Assembly: GCA_024364735.1 (NCBI GenBank) | Contig: JAGFNQ010000838.1 | Span: forward strand, 56,009 to 120,008 | Length of the DNA stretch: 64,000 nucleotides | Reading direction: 5' to 3' | Origin: Boesenbergia rotunda | Taxonomy: Eukaryota; Streptophyta; Magnoliopsida; Zingiberales; Zingiberaceae | Shown here: piece after piece, positions 21,521 through 33,059 of the stretch | Position numbering within the stretch: position 1 is the first letter of the stretch | Layout: every line of letters starts with the position of its first letter | The notes under the pieces: generated by a model | Databases searched by the model: none | What the model was told of the DNA's origin: nothing | What the model saw: only the letters and a program-made list of their open reading frames with translations | Made by a program: the position numbers and the translations under genes

Positions 21521-23511
21521 TGTTGGAACCCGGATGGCTAGAGAGGGGGGGTGAATATAGCCAAACACTTGGACTTTAAGCTTTTCAAAGTTCTGCACTT
21601 AGATTTGTTAGTAGCACAGCGGAAGTAGCCAATACAGAGTATGCAGAAAAATAGAAAATGAAAGCAAACTAACACAACTAGCAAGATCGCTAACAAGGAG
21701 GGTTTACAAGGTTCGGGGATAACTTGCCCCTACTCCTTGGCGTGCCCGTGAGGTGGGCGATCCTTTGATCGTCGGCAGATCAAGCCCCGGTGAACACCGG
21801 ATAGAAAGCAACCTCCTTCTCGGTGGAGAAATCTCTCCACAGCGTTTCAATCATAGATATAGGTTTAAGCACAATGAAACACAAGAAAGATCTTACTTAG
21901 CACTAGAAATGACAAGAACACAGCAAGCTTCCTCCTGAGCTCCACCCAGCGACGATTTCATGCAGGAACCCTTTCCCCGTGTCTTCTCGCTGTTGGACTC
22001 GAAGCCTCTTATTCTTTCCTCCAAGTGCTCAAGCAAGGGATGGTTGCTTCAAGATTGCAGTAGCTTGCTCAAAGTGATGGAACTTTAGAACACGCAAGCA
22101 AGTTGTGGAGAACACAAAGTCGCAGCAAGAACTCTATTTTGAACACTTACTTCAACGAAGCTTTCTTGCGCCCTTTTGTTTCTCCACTCAGCACCAGGTG
22201 ACACCATCTCCTGCAGCCTCCAGCTGATTCCCTGCCAATGCCAGCTACCACTGAGCTCTCCCTGGACTTCCTGAGCTTCCCTCAGCCAAGCTCCAGTCAG
22301 CAGCTCCAGTCTGCAACTCCAGCCGTTGCAACCTGAGATGGAAAACGGATAAACCTACTCCAAGGAAAGGCCTCCATTGACTCTCCTTGAGTGTTTGAAT
22401 CTTCCCTGTCACCTGCAGCTTAATCAGAGTGTTAGCACAGCATATCGAGCAAGAAATCATATATCAGATGTTAAGCGCAGAGAATCGGATACGTTCAGAC
22501 GCGATCAGAGCGTCTGACAGTTCATTTTGAATTAAAGTGATCGGTCACCGAACCGATCAGAGAGCCTCCTGACCGATCAGGCTAGGTCCAGACCGATCAG
22601 GCTCCGTCCTGATCGGTCCCCAACGCTCAATTAGAAATCACGATTTCTTTGGGACTCTCCTGGATCGATCACCAGACCGATCCCAGGTTGTGGATCGATC
22701 ACCCGACCGATCCACCCCTTTATCGGGTGATTTCTGAGCTTCGCAGTCCAAACCTCCTGATCGGTCACCGGACCGATCAGGGAGCCTCCTGATCGGTCAC
22801 CAGACCGATCAGGTCATGACCAGACAGATCAGGCTCCGTCCTGATCGATCATAGAGAGGAACCCGCGACGCTGGATCGTTCTCCAGAACGATCTGCACAG
22901 TGATCCTGATCGGTCACCAGACCGATCAGGAGCCAAGCAATGGGTGAAACGCATACTCCCTGATCGGTCACCAGACCGATCAGTCATCGCTGGATCGGTC
23001 ACCAGACCGATCCACGAAGGAGCACCGTGCCAACTCCCTGATCGGTCACTAGACCGATCTAGGAGCTCCAACCTAGCCCTCCAAGCTAGGGTTTCATCCA
23101 CCTTAGCCCTCCAAGCTAAGGATTTTTCACCTAGCCCTCCAAGTTGGGAATTTTCACCTAACCCTCCAAGTTAAGACTTTTCACCTAGCCCTCCAATCTA
23201 GGACTTTTCACCCAACTCTTCCGAATTAGGACTTTTCCAAACCTAGCCCTCCAAGCTAGGACCTGACCCTCCAAGCCAGGACTTTTTCACCTAACTCTTC
23301 AAGTTCGGACTTTTCACCTAGCCCTCCAAGCTAGGACTTTTCACCCAGCCCTTCCGAATTAGGACTTTTCAACGCCTAGCCCTCCAAGCTAGGATTTTCC
23401 ATACCATGCCTAATCCCCCATCAGGACTTAATCATAGTCATCATAATCATCAATTTAAACGAAAATCGATGTCAATACCAAAACAACAATCAGGGTCAGA
23501 CTGCATCAACA
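21521..23511 (-). repeat. 5' LTR of copia element C
   Basis: 1991 bp, + strand TGTTGGAACCC to CATCAACA, matching 9609-11734. It is shorter because of fewer repeats in the palindrome array (about 22540-23065) and the hairpin array (about 23065-23405). Followed by TGGTA (23512-23516), the second half of the target duplication. Confidence 0.95.
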
Positions 23512-24049
23512 TGGTAGACTCTAAACAATACAGAAGCATGATTGGTAGCCTCCTATACCTAACGCTAGTAGACCTGACATACTTTTTGCGGTAGGTATGT
23601 GTGCTAGGTACCAATCTTGTGCCAAAGAGTCCCATTTGGTTGTAGTTAAGAGGATCCTAGGATATGTGAAAGGTACCCTAAATGTCGGACTTTGGTATCC
23701 TAGAACTCCTAGTGTTGATCTAATTGGATACACTGACTCGGACTATGCGGGTTGTAAGCTAGATAGGAAGAGTACAAGTGGAGGGTGTCAATTGCTTGGG
23801 TCTTCCTTAGTTAGTTGGAGTGGTAGGAAACAACCACGCGTTGCCCTATCAACAACGGAAGCGGAATATGTGGCAATGGGTGGGTGTATTTCCCAACTCC
23901 TTTGGATCATGCACACCTTAGAAGATTATGAGTTACATTACACAAAGGTCAAAGTCTTGTGTGATAATGTAAGTACAATCAACTTGACCAAAAATCTGGT
24001 TCACCATTCTAGGACAAAACACATTGAAGTGAAACATCACTTCATTAGA
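23512..24049 (+). pseudogene. pol: Element B pol: end of RT and RNase H
   Basis: Continues B pol after element C: DSKQYRSMIGSLLYLT, then a one-base deletion near 23564 (CTAACGCTAGT where CTAACCGCTAGT is expected) puts the rest in another frame: MCARYQSCAKESH, GYTDSDYAGCKLDRKSTSGG, STTEAEYVAMG, VLCDNVSTINLTKN, KHIEVKHHFIR. These are the copia RNase H motifs with the acidic residues kept. A SINE interrupts it after HHFIR. Confidence 0.94.
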
Positions 24050-24299
24050 AAAAAATGATGAACCAGGCAGCAGACAAATTGAACCTGGGGTGACCAGCCC
24101 GGCCCCACGGAAGTTTCCCACCGGTCACCAGGGTAAATCGGGAAGCGCTCGTGGTGGGTAGTCTAGAAGCCCAGCGTCTCAGGGTTCGTACCCTATTTGG
24201 AGGAAAATTTCCTGCAAAATATGCCGTAGCTGGGGATCGAACCGCAGATACCTGAGTTAACAACTAGTTACCCTACCACTGCACCATAGCCCCGGGGGC
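24050..24299 (-). mobile_element. tRNA-derived SINE in element B pol
   Basis: 250 bp flanked by GAAACATCACTTCATTAGA at 24031-24049 and 24300-24318. On the - strand: box A TGGTGCAGTGG (24276-24286) and box B GGTTCGATCCC (24233-24243), spaced as in a tRNA-type RNA polymerase III promoter, then a body unrelated to tRNA and a short T-rich tail (ATCATTTTTTT). A long duplication, a pol III head and a tail of this kind fit a plant SINE, not a working tRNA gene. Two extra partial copies follow at 25825-25977. Confidence 0.92.
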
Positions 24300-24440
24300 G
24301 AAACATCACTTCATTAGAGACCATGTGGCAAGAGGAGACATAGAACTACACTATGTTGAATCAAAGTCGAACCTAGCCGATATCTTTACCATGCCTCTTC
24401 CCGAATCGGAGTTTACATCCTTAAGAAGAGGCCTTGGAAT
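24300..24440 (+). pseudogene. Element B pol C-terminus, first copy
   Basis: Reads KHHFIRDHVARGDIELHYVE, SNLADIFTMPLPESEF, LRRGLG: the end of the copia RNase H/pol frame. It is cut by solo LTR D and resumes at 25805 with GMCFVEV and stop (25826-25828). Repeated at 25978-26137. Confidence 0.92.
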
Positions 24441-25804
24441 TGTTGGATCGAGAAGCCCGATAGAGGGGGGGTGAATATCGGAAAACTTTCGGATTTGAAA
24501 AGATCACGTACGCAGCAGAAATAAAATAAAACAAAACACAGCACAAAAGACACAGTCGATTTACTTGGTTCGGAGCCTGTGTCGACTCCTACTCCAAGGC
24601 CCACGGTCGTTGACCGTTTACTTTGGGCAATTCTATATAAGCGCAGAATTGTTTACAAAGATTTGATTACAAATAAGTGCAATAACAATATTAAAATTTC
24701 AATCTTCGTTACCGACGTCCGGAGTGGTTTGACTTGTTCGGGGCAGCGGGACGTCGTCGGCTCGAGTTGGAGTGTTTCCGGAGCAAGGCACGAGCGTAGA
24801 AGATCGTTGGGGCGTTGAGAGAACAGTTGTGTTGAAGCCTTGGTCGAAGGTCCCTTATATAGGGCCTGGGGGCACCCGGGATGTTGGGGGCGCCCCCACG
24901 TGGCCTTCGATCCGGCAAAGTCTCGGTCGCGTCTGATCCCCTTATCCTCGGGATCCGCTTTGACCGGGGCGCCCGGAGCGCTCGGGGCGCCCGGATTGAC
25001 CGGGTCAAATCTCATCTTCTGGCTTCGCAGGCTTTTGGTTCGAGGTATGCGCATGGGGGCGCCCGCAGCGCAGGGGGCGCCCGCAGCGCAGGGGCGCCCG
25101 CAGCGCAGGGGGCGCCCGCAGCGCAGGGGGCGCCCGGGAGCAGCGGGGGCGCCCGGAAGCACGGGGGCGCCCGCAGCTTGTACTGTCGAAGCGCACTTTT
25201 TGATTGTGTGTTTGGTGTTCACCTTGGGGGCGCCCGGGACACTCCGGGCGCCCTGGTCAGCAGTTGCCTCACTCCTTTGAGGCACTCTGAGCTGCAGACT
25301 CACGTTCCTTCGGTCCTGCATCCAGGGTTAGTCCAAAACACAATAACATAATTAATTATTAGATTTATACAGCCTTAGCTGTCTTGGTTCTGACTTTGGT
25401 CTCCTAAATGGAGTCCTAGGTCGAACCGACGCCTACTGTTCCCTCGACGGGGAACGCGTCCTCACCTACTCCTCTCAGGAGAATTTACCTGATGCCAACC
25501 GTTCCTTTGGTTGGACTTTTGCCTGACGGTCCTTTGTCAGGGCTTGGATGCCGAGCTACCCTTCGCCCGGTGCCTAGCAGTCCTTCGCTAGGTCTTCAGT
25601 CCCAGACTGTCCTTCGCCTGGTGCCTAGCAATCCTTCGCTAGGGCTTTTAACTCTGGCATTCCTTCGCCAGTGCCTAGCGGTCCTTTGCTAGGGCTTTCA
25701 CTGCACACTTGATTAACTTGTTAGAACACAAGAAGGACTTAACTTTTGATCTATGTTGCCATTATCAAAACACAGGTTTGACTTAGGTGCATTCTGTACC
25801 AACA
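24441..25804 (-). repeat. Solo LTR D
   Basis: 1364 bp, + strand TGTTGGATCGAG to TGTACCAACA, flanked by GGAAT at 24436-24440 and 25805-25809. No internal domain. Same family as LTR G in the opposite orientation: GGGCGCCC array at about 24865-25250, TATA box at 24855-24861 (- strand TATATAA), hairpin array at about 25490-25705 with stems CCTAGC/GCTAGG, CCTGAC/GTCAGG and CCAACC/GGTTGG. Confidence 0.95.
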
Positions 25805-25824
25805 GGAATGTGTTTTGTGGAAGT

Positions 25825-25977
25825 GTAGCTGGGGATCGAACCGCAGCTTCCTGAGTTAACAACTAGTTACCCTACCACTGCACCATAGAACTATCTTTAC
25901 GCCGTAGCTGGGGATCGAACCGCAGATGCCTGAGTTAACAACTAGTTACCCTACCACTGCACCATAGCCCCGGGGGC
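25825..25977 (-). repeat. Two truncated copies of the SINE head, in tandem
   Basis: Copy 1 (25825-25888) and copy 2 (25901-25977) each keep box A and box B of the SINE. They are joined by the 12-base linker AACTATCTTTAC, which shares TATCTTTAC with the B pol tail. The join before copy 1 (GTGTAG/CTGGGG) shares GTAG with the SINE. This looks like replication slippage or template switching, not new insertions. Confidence 0.85.
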
Positions 25978-26137
25978 GAAACATCACTTCATTAGAGACC
26001 ATGTGGCAAGGGGAGACATAGAACTACACTATGTTGAATCAAAGTCGAACCTAGCCGATATCTTTACCATGCCTCTTCCCGAATCGGAGTTTACATCCTT
26101 AAGAAGAAGCCTTGGAATGTGTTTTGTGGAAGTGTAG
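25978..26137 (+). pseudogene. Element B pol C-terminus, second copy
   Basis: Repeats 24300-24440 plus 25805-25828 almost exactly, ending LGMCFVEV and TAG (26135-26137), and then runs into the true B 3' region. It is the original downstream copy of a tandem duplication. Confidence 0.9.
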
Positions 26138-27109
26138 GATGAACTTTGAGATATTGGATGTGAAAAAGGGTGTCTGATCCATTAGGATGATACATTTGAT
26201 TCACTTGTGCTTGTGGCACTTATGCTTGTGGCACATTGTTGAATCATTAGAAGTATCAAAATATGAAAACTAGACCAACTATGGGGAAGGCAAGTGTTTA
26301 ATCAATGGACACTTTGCCCAAAGATCATAGTTGAACATTTTAAACCTTTGAAAACCATTTTATGTTTTATATACTTTGTCATGCTTTTAAAAGTCATATG
26401 ATTGCAAAATTGGATTCAAAGGTTGATACAAAATGTAGTAGTTTTCAACATTTTTGAGTTTTTATCAAAAGTCATGCTTGTTTGAAATTTTATATGGACT
26501 AATATTTTTCCCTGATAAAGTATATCATTTCAAACATGTATGCAAAATTTTACAATTTTTTGGAATTTTCTGGGAGTTTCTGAATTTCGGCACAAAAGCT
26601 GAAAATTGCTTCTGATAGCGTATCAGTAGACTGCCCCATGGGCAGTCGACTGGCACGTATATTTTCAGCTACTGTGAGAAATTTCAGAAATCCAACTTTC
26701 TCACATTTGATACCATAGGGTTTGGTTGCTTGAGGCAATCATTTTGATGGTGTCAAAGGGGGAGAATGGGTGGTTTAAGTTAGAATTTTAACTTGAAATG
26801 GATGGTTTAAGGTTTTCCTTCTCACTTAAACCTTGAATGATTAAAAATGGGGAGAAGACATGGATTAAGGGGGAGGTACCTCTTAGGTTCTGATATGTCT
26901 TATATTATTAATTTTGTTGTTGTTAAGTAAAAACTTAACTTGGATTATGATTAGAATTGAAAATGAGGAGAAGACATGGATTAAGGGGGAGGTTACCTCT
27001 TAGGGTCACTATGTCTTATATTTTTCAATTGCTATCTTTTGCTATTGTTATTGTGGCTATTATTTATCTCTAACTTAAATATATTGTCACGCATCAAAAA
27101 GGGGGAGAT
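26138..27109 (+). other. 3' non-coding region and polypurine tract of element B
   Basis: AT-rich, no ORF3 seen. It carries the palindrome pair AGTAGACTGCCC/GGGCAGTCGACT near 26629-26652 and purine tracts at 26756, 26869 and 26983. The last (27097-27108, AAAAGGGGGAGA) is the polypurine tract next to the LTR. Confidence 0.85.
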
Positions 27110-28042
27110 TGTTGAGGCAATCGACCCTTAAATGATTGGAAGATCATGGTTTTGATGTGTGTGGTTGAATATGTTTAAGGTTAGAGTGTTATGTTGTATT
27201 TGATGTGTGTGACTGAGTTTGCAGGACTTGGAGAATCACACTTGGTGGACATATCCAAGGGACGAGAGCTGAGGGAGGAGAGCTCCAAGGGCAAGCCGGG
27301 AAGTAGACTTCAAGGGCACACAAGAAGGGTGGCATGGAGGCAAGCTAAGGGAAGGCTTGCATGCGCATCCGAGGGACGATAGCTAGAGGAAGAGGATTTC
27401 AAGGTGCAAGCCAAGGGAGCAGACCTGAAGGCACACGTGAAGGAGAAGGTCCGGAGTGGCTGGAGCTGAGCTGTGAGGCAGGGTAGTCGACTGGCCCTGG
27501 GGCAGTCGACTACCAAAACTCACAGAAAGTTTGCGGCCTCGGACCAGTCGACTGACATTTGGGCAGTTGACTGGTATATCCCGAAAACTAGCCGTTGGCT
27601 AGCAATTAATGCTAGACCAGTCGACTGCCCTTGGGGCAGTCGACTAGTGCGGGGCTGGACAGACTGCGAGTTTGTCCTGTTCACCTATAAAAGGAGCACC
27701 TTTTTGCACGTGGACGGTACGGTTCCGTACAGTGTCGAAGTGCTGCTCGTCTGAAGAGTATTTTCCACTTCCTCTCTTGTATTCTACTGTATTCTGAAAA
27801 GAGGAAGATCGACTGTAAAGGTTTCTCCACCTCAAGGAGAGTTTTCGATAGTGAAAAGTGGTGCTCGCGGCGTGGATCCTTGGACTAGTCACCCATCTGG
27901 GTGGATACCAAGTAAATGATAAGTGTTAGCATTGTATTCATTTTCATTTGCATATTATTTCCGCTGCGCTAACAAATTTGTAGAGATCCAATCCGAAAAA
28001 GTGCTATTCACCCCCCCTCTAGCACGCCTAGACGATCCTTCA
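27110..28042 (+). repeat. 3' LTR of copia element B
   Basis: About 933 bp from TGTTGAGGCAATC to near ATCCTTCA. The right edge is less sure because the partner LTR is outside the window. Palindromes with core AGTCGACT at about 27485-27650, TATA box TATAAAAG at about 27686, and the usual ATTCACCCCCCCTCTAG near the end. A different family from A, C and F. Confidence 0.85.
27686..27693 (+). promoter_or_regulatory. TATA box of LTR B
   Basis: TATAAAAG in CACCTATAAAAGGAGC, just after the palindrome array, as in LTR G. Confidence 0.7.
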
Positions 28043-29026
28043 GTAATTTCCAACGGAACTGATTTTCCGTCGACGATTTCCGACGGAATTGAAATTGCAT
28101 CAGAATTGCGGTAAATTTTCAACGAAATCTTATTTCCATTGGAATTAGTACCCGACGGATATTGAATTCCGTTGGAAAATAAACAACAGTCAATGCATTG
28201 ACTGCTATTTTCGACGGAATCTTAAACCCGTCGGGAACTATTTCTGACATCGGGAACTATTTCTGACGAATATTGGGTTCCATCGGGAGTTTTACCCATA
28301 GTCAATTGCGTTGACTATGATTCCGATGGGATTTCAATTCCATTGGGAACTAATTCTAACGGAAATAGGTTTCCGTCGAAAATTTTACAATCCAATCAAT
28401 GGGGTTGACTGCTTTTTCGATAGAATTTCAATTCCGTCGAGAATTTTTAATGAAAATTAGGGCTTGCCATAAGCCCTAATTTTTCATCGCGTGCAGCTAG
28501 CTCCTCTCCCATTCTTCTCTAATGACTCCTCCCTCGTCAGCTCATTCCGCAGTGACGATAAGCATCACTTTTTTGTTCTTCATCGTCTCTTTGTGTCCAT
28601 GACCCATCGACCAGCCGGATCTGGCCACGGCCAGAAATGTGTTGCCGCGATGGGCAACATGTACTTTTCTTTGTGTCCTCTCCCATTCTTCTCACATGGT
28701 TCTAGGTCACACGATATTTCCCAACGAAAAATCAATTTCCGTCGGATTTTTTATACAGAAATTGATTTTCCAACAAAAATTGATTTTTCGTTGAAAGAAA
28801 ATTTCCCGACGGATGTTACATTTCCGACGGAATTTGATTTCCGTCGAAAAATATTTCCGACGAAAATTGATTTTTAGTCGAAAATATTACCGACGGTACA
28901 GAATTTTCATCAGTAATATATTTCTGACGGATTTTTCGCCTACCGAGAAATGTCTGTCAGTAATCTGTCAGTAATAGCATTTACTGATAGAAATTTTCGT
29001 CGGTAATCCTAATTATTTTTGTAGTG
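28043..29026. mobile_element. Right end of a CACTA transposon
   Basis: The end reads, on the - strand, CACTACAAAAATAATTAGG, a CACTA-type terminal inverted repeat, and the DNA next to it is full of subterminal repeats of the type TTTCCGTCGGAAA and CCGACGGAAT in both orientations. The left part was displaced by the insertion of element B. A unique stretch at 28490-28700 lies inside. No transposase is seen. Confidence 0.82.
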
Positions 29027-31388
29027 TGATTTGCCCGTCGAAACTGTCAATGTATTGAATAACTAATTCTTCTAACTCCCGAAGACCCATGGAGTTGGAG
29101 AGAAATAAAAAACCAAGCTCCTTTACTATGGCAGTGGTGTGTTTATTGAAAACTCTAAAGTCATGGTGATGATAAAGAGTTTTCCGGCGTCGTCTATCTT
29201 CGTGTTCCAGATCAGGTATATGATTCTCACAAACGACGTCAATTTTGATCCTATCTGGAATCGATGGAGATGGACTGCCATTGAGGATATTGGAATGTTA
29301 ACCGAATCACCATGACCTGAAGGGAAGAACGTGGGGCCGCCGAAGCTATAGAGGAGTCATCCTATTGGCGAAAGTACTTTTAAAGAGACCGGGGGGTGCC
29401 CCAATTTTATACTCCGACACTCAAGCTAGATCTCCAGTAATAAAAACATATGAAGAAGCTAAACAGTAAATAAGAGAATAAAAATAAATACAAGGAATAA
29501 AGATGCGTCAAATAATGAGTGTGTTTCCCCTCCATCTTTTTCCCATGTGTGTAGAATGGGTTTCGTTAGGTAAAAAAATGAGTAGTCCTCTTTGAGTAGA
29601 GTGATTTTCTGTGTGCGGAATTCATCCCCCCCCCCCTCCGACCTGCGAGAGCAAGGCTTAATCTAAGAAATATCTCTATCTAGATGTCATTCACATGAAA
29701 AAAGGCCAGGTCAAAGGTGTAGAGGGTCATATCACCCATGTGTAGTACTGTAGGAAATCTTGTAGGATCACATTATGTCCATCTGGTTGCTCCACATATT
29801 TAAATAAGCATGTTTTTTGACAACCCACGTGTTCTGACAACTGATAAGAGAGGCCCACGTGCTATTCTCAGTATTTGGACCTGGAGAGGTTGTCGGGTCA
29901 GAGCAGAGGTAAACCGAAGCGTCCAATCGACTTGCTGATCGGATAGTGGTTGGAGATTGGTTGGCGGATCGGCCATACTACTCCGGATGTTGACAACTCG
30001 ACCATACTGCTCTAGAAGTTGGCAGCTTGGCCATACTACTCTGGATGTTTGTAGCTCGGCCATACTGCTCTGGAAGTTGACAGCTCGGCCATACTGCTCT
30101 AGAAGTTGGCAGCTCTGTCGTCTATCAGGGAGACTGGGTCTCGTTGACCCTACTTGATTTTATCCCAACTCAACCTATCGATTTGAGCTTTTTTTCTTAG
30201 GGTCCACCGCATCTCCCCGGACCAGATAGGTTTATACACACCAAATGTTCAATTATACTTGGTAGAAAATAGATTTGTTATTAAGGGTGTTAGAGCAAAA
30301 TTGCTTTACCTTTGATTTAAATTATACCACATAGATAGGGATGAGAAATCCATTAATAATCGAATTAACATCAAATCGAAATTAAATCGAATAAATTATT
30401 GTTATTTTTTTTACAAGTCAAACCTACTGAATTTTATCCTTAAAATCGTACAAACCGAATAGATAACAAATAAGTTAATTCGATGAATCATTGAATTAAT
30501 CAATCTCTTTAGTCTGATATTTCGTATCAATCGACTAATATTGAACAGTCGAATCAGGAATCTAGATTTTATGGATCTGTTTAAATACGGATCCAGTAAC
30601 ATAAATCCATTGCTTATAATATAGAAATTGATTGATTTTGTTCAATTTAATTGGTTTAATTAATTTTTAATTTTAAAATCGATGTCGAACCGAATAAATC
30701 TAAATAATCAAGATTTTAAAAAAATTATGAATAAATCAAACTTTTGAATAAGATCAATTTAATACAGTTTAACCGATCTTCTATTCACCCACTCAGTATG
30801 ATTATATCAAACTATTCTTCATCAACCTAATTTAAAATATTCAAATTTTATTAAAATCATTTCAACTTGGTTAGAATAATTTTGATTAAATTTGAATAAT
30901 TTAATAAAATTGATAATGAATATTTTGATTATTAATATAATAGTATATTATATAATAATTTTAATTAAATTATTTTTTAAAATTAAGGTTAAATTGATAT
31001 ACTTTAATGTGTTATAATAGCAACTTGTTCCTACAAGTACTATTTTATAAATTTGAAATAAAAAAAAGTGTACTTACAAAAAAGTGATAATAAGGAAAAC
31101 CTTCCTTCCCACAAGAAAAAAAAGTATTTACATAGGGCTTCTTCCTGGTTTTGCTGAGTAAAAAATTGATACTGAACACAGATTTTGAAAAAATTATCGA
31201 TAATACATCATAATTGAGTTTCGAATTATAAATGTTCCATAACGTTTTATTTTCTAAGCAAAATATCACAACATCAAATTATCAATTAGCCTTCAAACAA
31301 GTTTCTTAAATGTATTCCATCCAATTACTCATCAAAACAAAAGTGACTATTGATAGCTCCCTCCGTTTACAATTAGACAGATTCTTTT
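29027..31388. other. Intergenic DNA
   Basis: No supported gene. 29027-29960 is mixed sequence with a C-run near 29627 that recalls an LTR end, but I find no matching start. 30240-31300 is very AT-rich. Short ORFs here have no recognisable motif. Confidence 0.7.
29965..30118. repeat. 30-bp minisatellite
   Basis: Five units of about 30 bp, pattern CGGCCATACTGCTCTGGAAG plus TTGACAGCT, alternating ACTACTCTGGATGT and ACTGCTCTAGAAGT versions. Confidence 0.85.
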
Positions 31389-31823
31389 CTAATCCTCGGT
31401 TAAAATAGCCAGCAGAGTCATCGCCACTAAAACCTCCCGGGGAGAAACCAAACAGAGAAGCAGATTAAATTTGGACAAAAACAATGAAACACGATCCAAG
31501 AACATTAATTTAATCAGATCTCTCTGCATAAATAATGGAGCCGCTTCGGTAAGGAATTGGCGACTCAAAAAGAGAGGAAAGAGAGGTCCCAGATCATGGC
31601 TGTTCCTTCCGAGCAATTTCCTGCTTGTTCTTTGCTCGGATCCGAAGGAACAAGTCCAATCCCATCCAAGAACGCACAAGGTAATCCCTTTCTTTGATTG
31701 CAGGATGCTGAGCAACTTCATTAATGGCTCCTCTTCTTCGATGAAACTTCTTGTCGCCTCTGTTTGTGCGCTTTGATCGGATCTGCTCTTCCAAGAACTG
31801 GATTTTCCATCATCGGAGCCAAG
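31389..31823 (+). promoter_or_regulatory. Upstream region and likely 5' leader of the RING-H2 gene
   Basis: No clear TATA box. The GC content rises towards the start codon. A GT...AG pair at 31680-31706 is too short for a plant intron. Upstream ATGs at 31484 and 31764 exist; the latter is in frame with the gene and would add 20 residues of no known type. Confidence 0.4.
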
Positions 31824-32804
31824 ATGAGTGAAGCGCCTGCTGGAAGATACTGGTGCCATGCCTGCAACCGAATCGTCAATCCGGTCGCGGAACCAGAACT
31901 GAAGTGCCCCCTTTGCGATGATGGCTTCGTGGAAGAGATGGAGAGCGGGGGACCAAATGGCTCCGACTCCGATCCGTCCCTCGCCCTCTGGGCTCCGATC
32001 TTGCTAGAGATGCTGGGCGGGTCAGCTCGGCGGCCGAGATCCAGAAGAGGCGAGCACGGTGACGACCGCCCCAATCTGGATCGCGAGTTCGAGAACTTCG
32101 TGAGGCGGAGGCGCAGGGGATCTGCCATTATCCGCCTGCTTCAGAGCCTGCAAGACGATCTGAGGTCCGGCATAGAAGCTGTTCCGGAAAGGGCAAGGGA
32201 AAGGGAAAACCTAATTTTCATCGACCCTTTCAACCAGGCCATACTCCTCCGAGGATCGACGGAGGAATCGAGCAACAGCGGTGGCGTCGGCGGCGCCGCG
32301 TTGGGGGACTACTTCATCGGCCCCGGACTGGACATCCTGTTGCAGCATTTGGAAGACAACGATCCGAGCAGGTACGGCACTCCACCAGCTAAGAAAGAGG
32401 CCGTGGATGCCCTGCCCACGGTGAAGATCGAGGAAGCTGCTGCGGTCTGTTCGGTCTGTCTCGAGGACTTCGACATCGATATGGAAGCTAAAGAGATGCC
32501 GTGCAGGCATAAGTTCCATAGTGATTGCATCTTGCCATGGCTGGAGCTCCACAGCTCCTGCCCGGTTTGTAGGTCTCAGTTGCCTGCTGATGAATCGAAA
32601 ATTTCAAATGGGTCCAGTGATGGCGGCAGTGTTGAGAGGGGGGTTGGAGATCATAACAGGCCATGGGTTCCTGCCCCATGGCCTTTCAATGGACTCTTCT
32701 CGGTATCGGCTTCGCGGAGCCGTGCGAACTCATCGTCGAACGCACCATCCTCGTCGTCGTCGTCGTCTAACTCTGAAAGCAGCAACTCTCATTGCGAGAA
32801 CTGA
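31824..32804 (+). CDS. RING-H2 E3 ubiquitin ligase with N-terminal zinc ribbon
   Basis: The only intact gene: 326 residues, one exon. Start chosen at MSEAPAGRYWCHAC, because family members begin a few residues before the zinc ribbon. Residues 9-35 hold CX2C...CX2C (Cys11, 14, 28, 31), the zinc ribbon of RING1/BCA2-type ligases. Residues 209-249 form a RING-H2 finger with all eight ligands: Cys209, Cys212, Cys227, His229, His232, Cys235, Cys246, Cys249. Pro248, after Cys246-Pro, and Trp239 are as expected for E2 binding. The middle is Arg-rich (FVRRRRRGSAIIRLLQSLQ). The tail has WVPAPWPFNGLF and a Ser-rich low-complexity end. Likely role: soluble ligase that passes ubiquitin from an E2 to substrates. 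The substrate is unknown. It stands alone between repeats. Confidence 0.93.
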   Translation: MSEAPAGRYWCHACNRIVNPVAEPELKCPLCDDGFVEEMESGGPNGSDSDPSLALWAPILLEMLGGSARRPRSRRGEHGDDRPNLDREFENFVRRRRRGSAIIRLLQSLQDDLRSGIEAVPERARERENLIFIDPFNQAILLRGSTEESSNSGGVGGAALGDYFIGPGLDILLQHLEDNDPSRYGTPPAKKEAVDALPTVKIEEAAAVCSVCLEDFDIDMEAKEMPCRHKFHSDCILPWLELHSSCPVCRSQLPADESKISNGSSDGGSVERGVGDHNRPWVPAPWPFNGLFSVSASRSRANSSSNAPSSSSSSSNSESSNSHCEN

Positions 32805-33059
32805 CTTTGTTCGGCCATTTTTCAATGGTGAAAGTTTGTGGATGGATGTAGATCCTGAAGTTTGTTCTGGACTTGAAAGTATAGTTTCAGCTTTACAGGG
32901 TTTCATGTTATGGCATTGCGTTCTTTTTAACTTGGTTTTGTTTATGGAAGATGTAATAATTGAATGTGAAATTGTGTGGTATGCGCCTCCTTTTACCGAG
33001 AGATTGTTGGAAAAACAGATTGTAGATATAAAATATTCAGTTTTTGGCAATTTGTTCAT

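Noticed and set aside
24233..24286. A functional tRNA gene on the - strand
   Set aside because: Box A and box B fit, but the acceptor and anticodon arms do not close as in a tRNA. The unit is part of a 250-bp element with a 19-bp target duplication, so it is a SINE.
31351..31380. Stowaway-type MITE end (CTCCCTCCGT)
   Set aside because: Only about ten bases match and I find no second inverted end nearby.
31680..31706. 5' leader intron of the RING-H2 gene
   Set aside because: GT to AG distance is 27 bases, far below the length plants splice.
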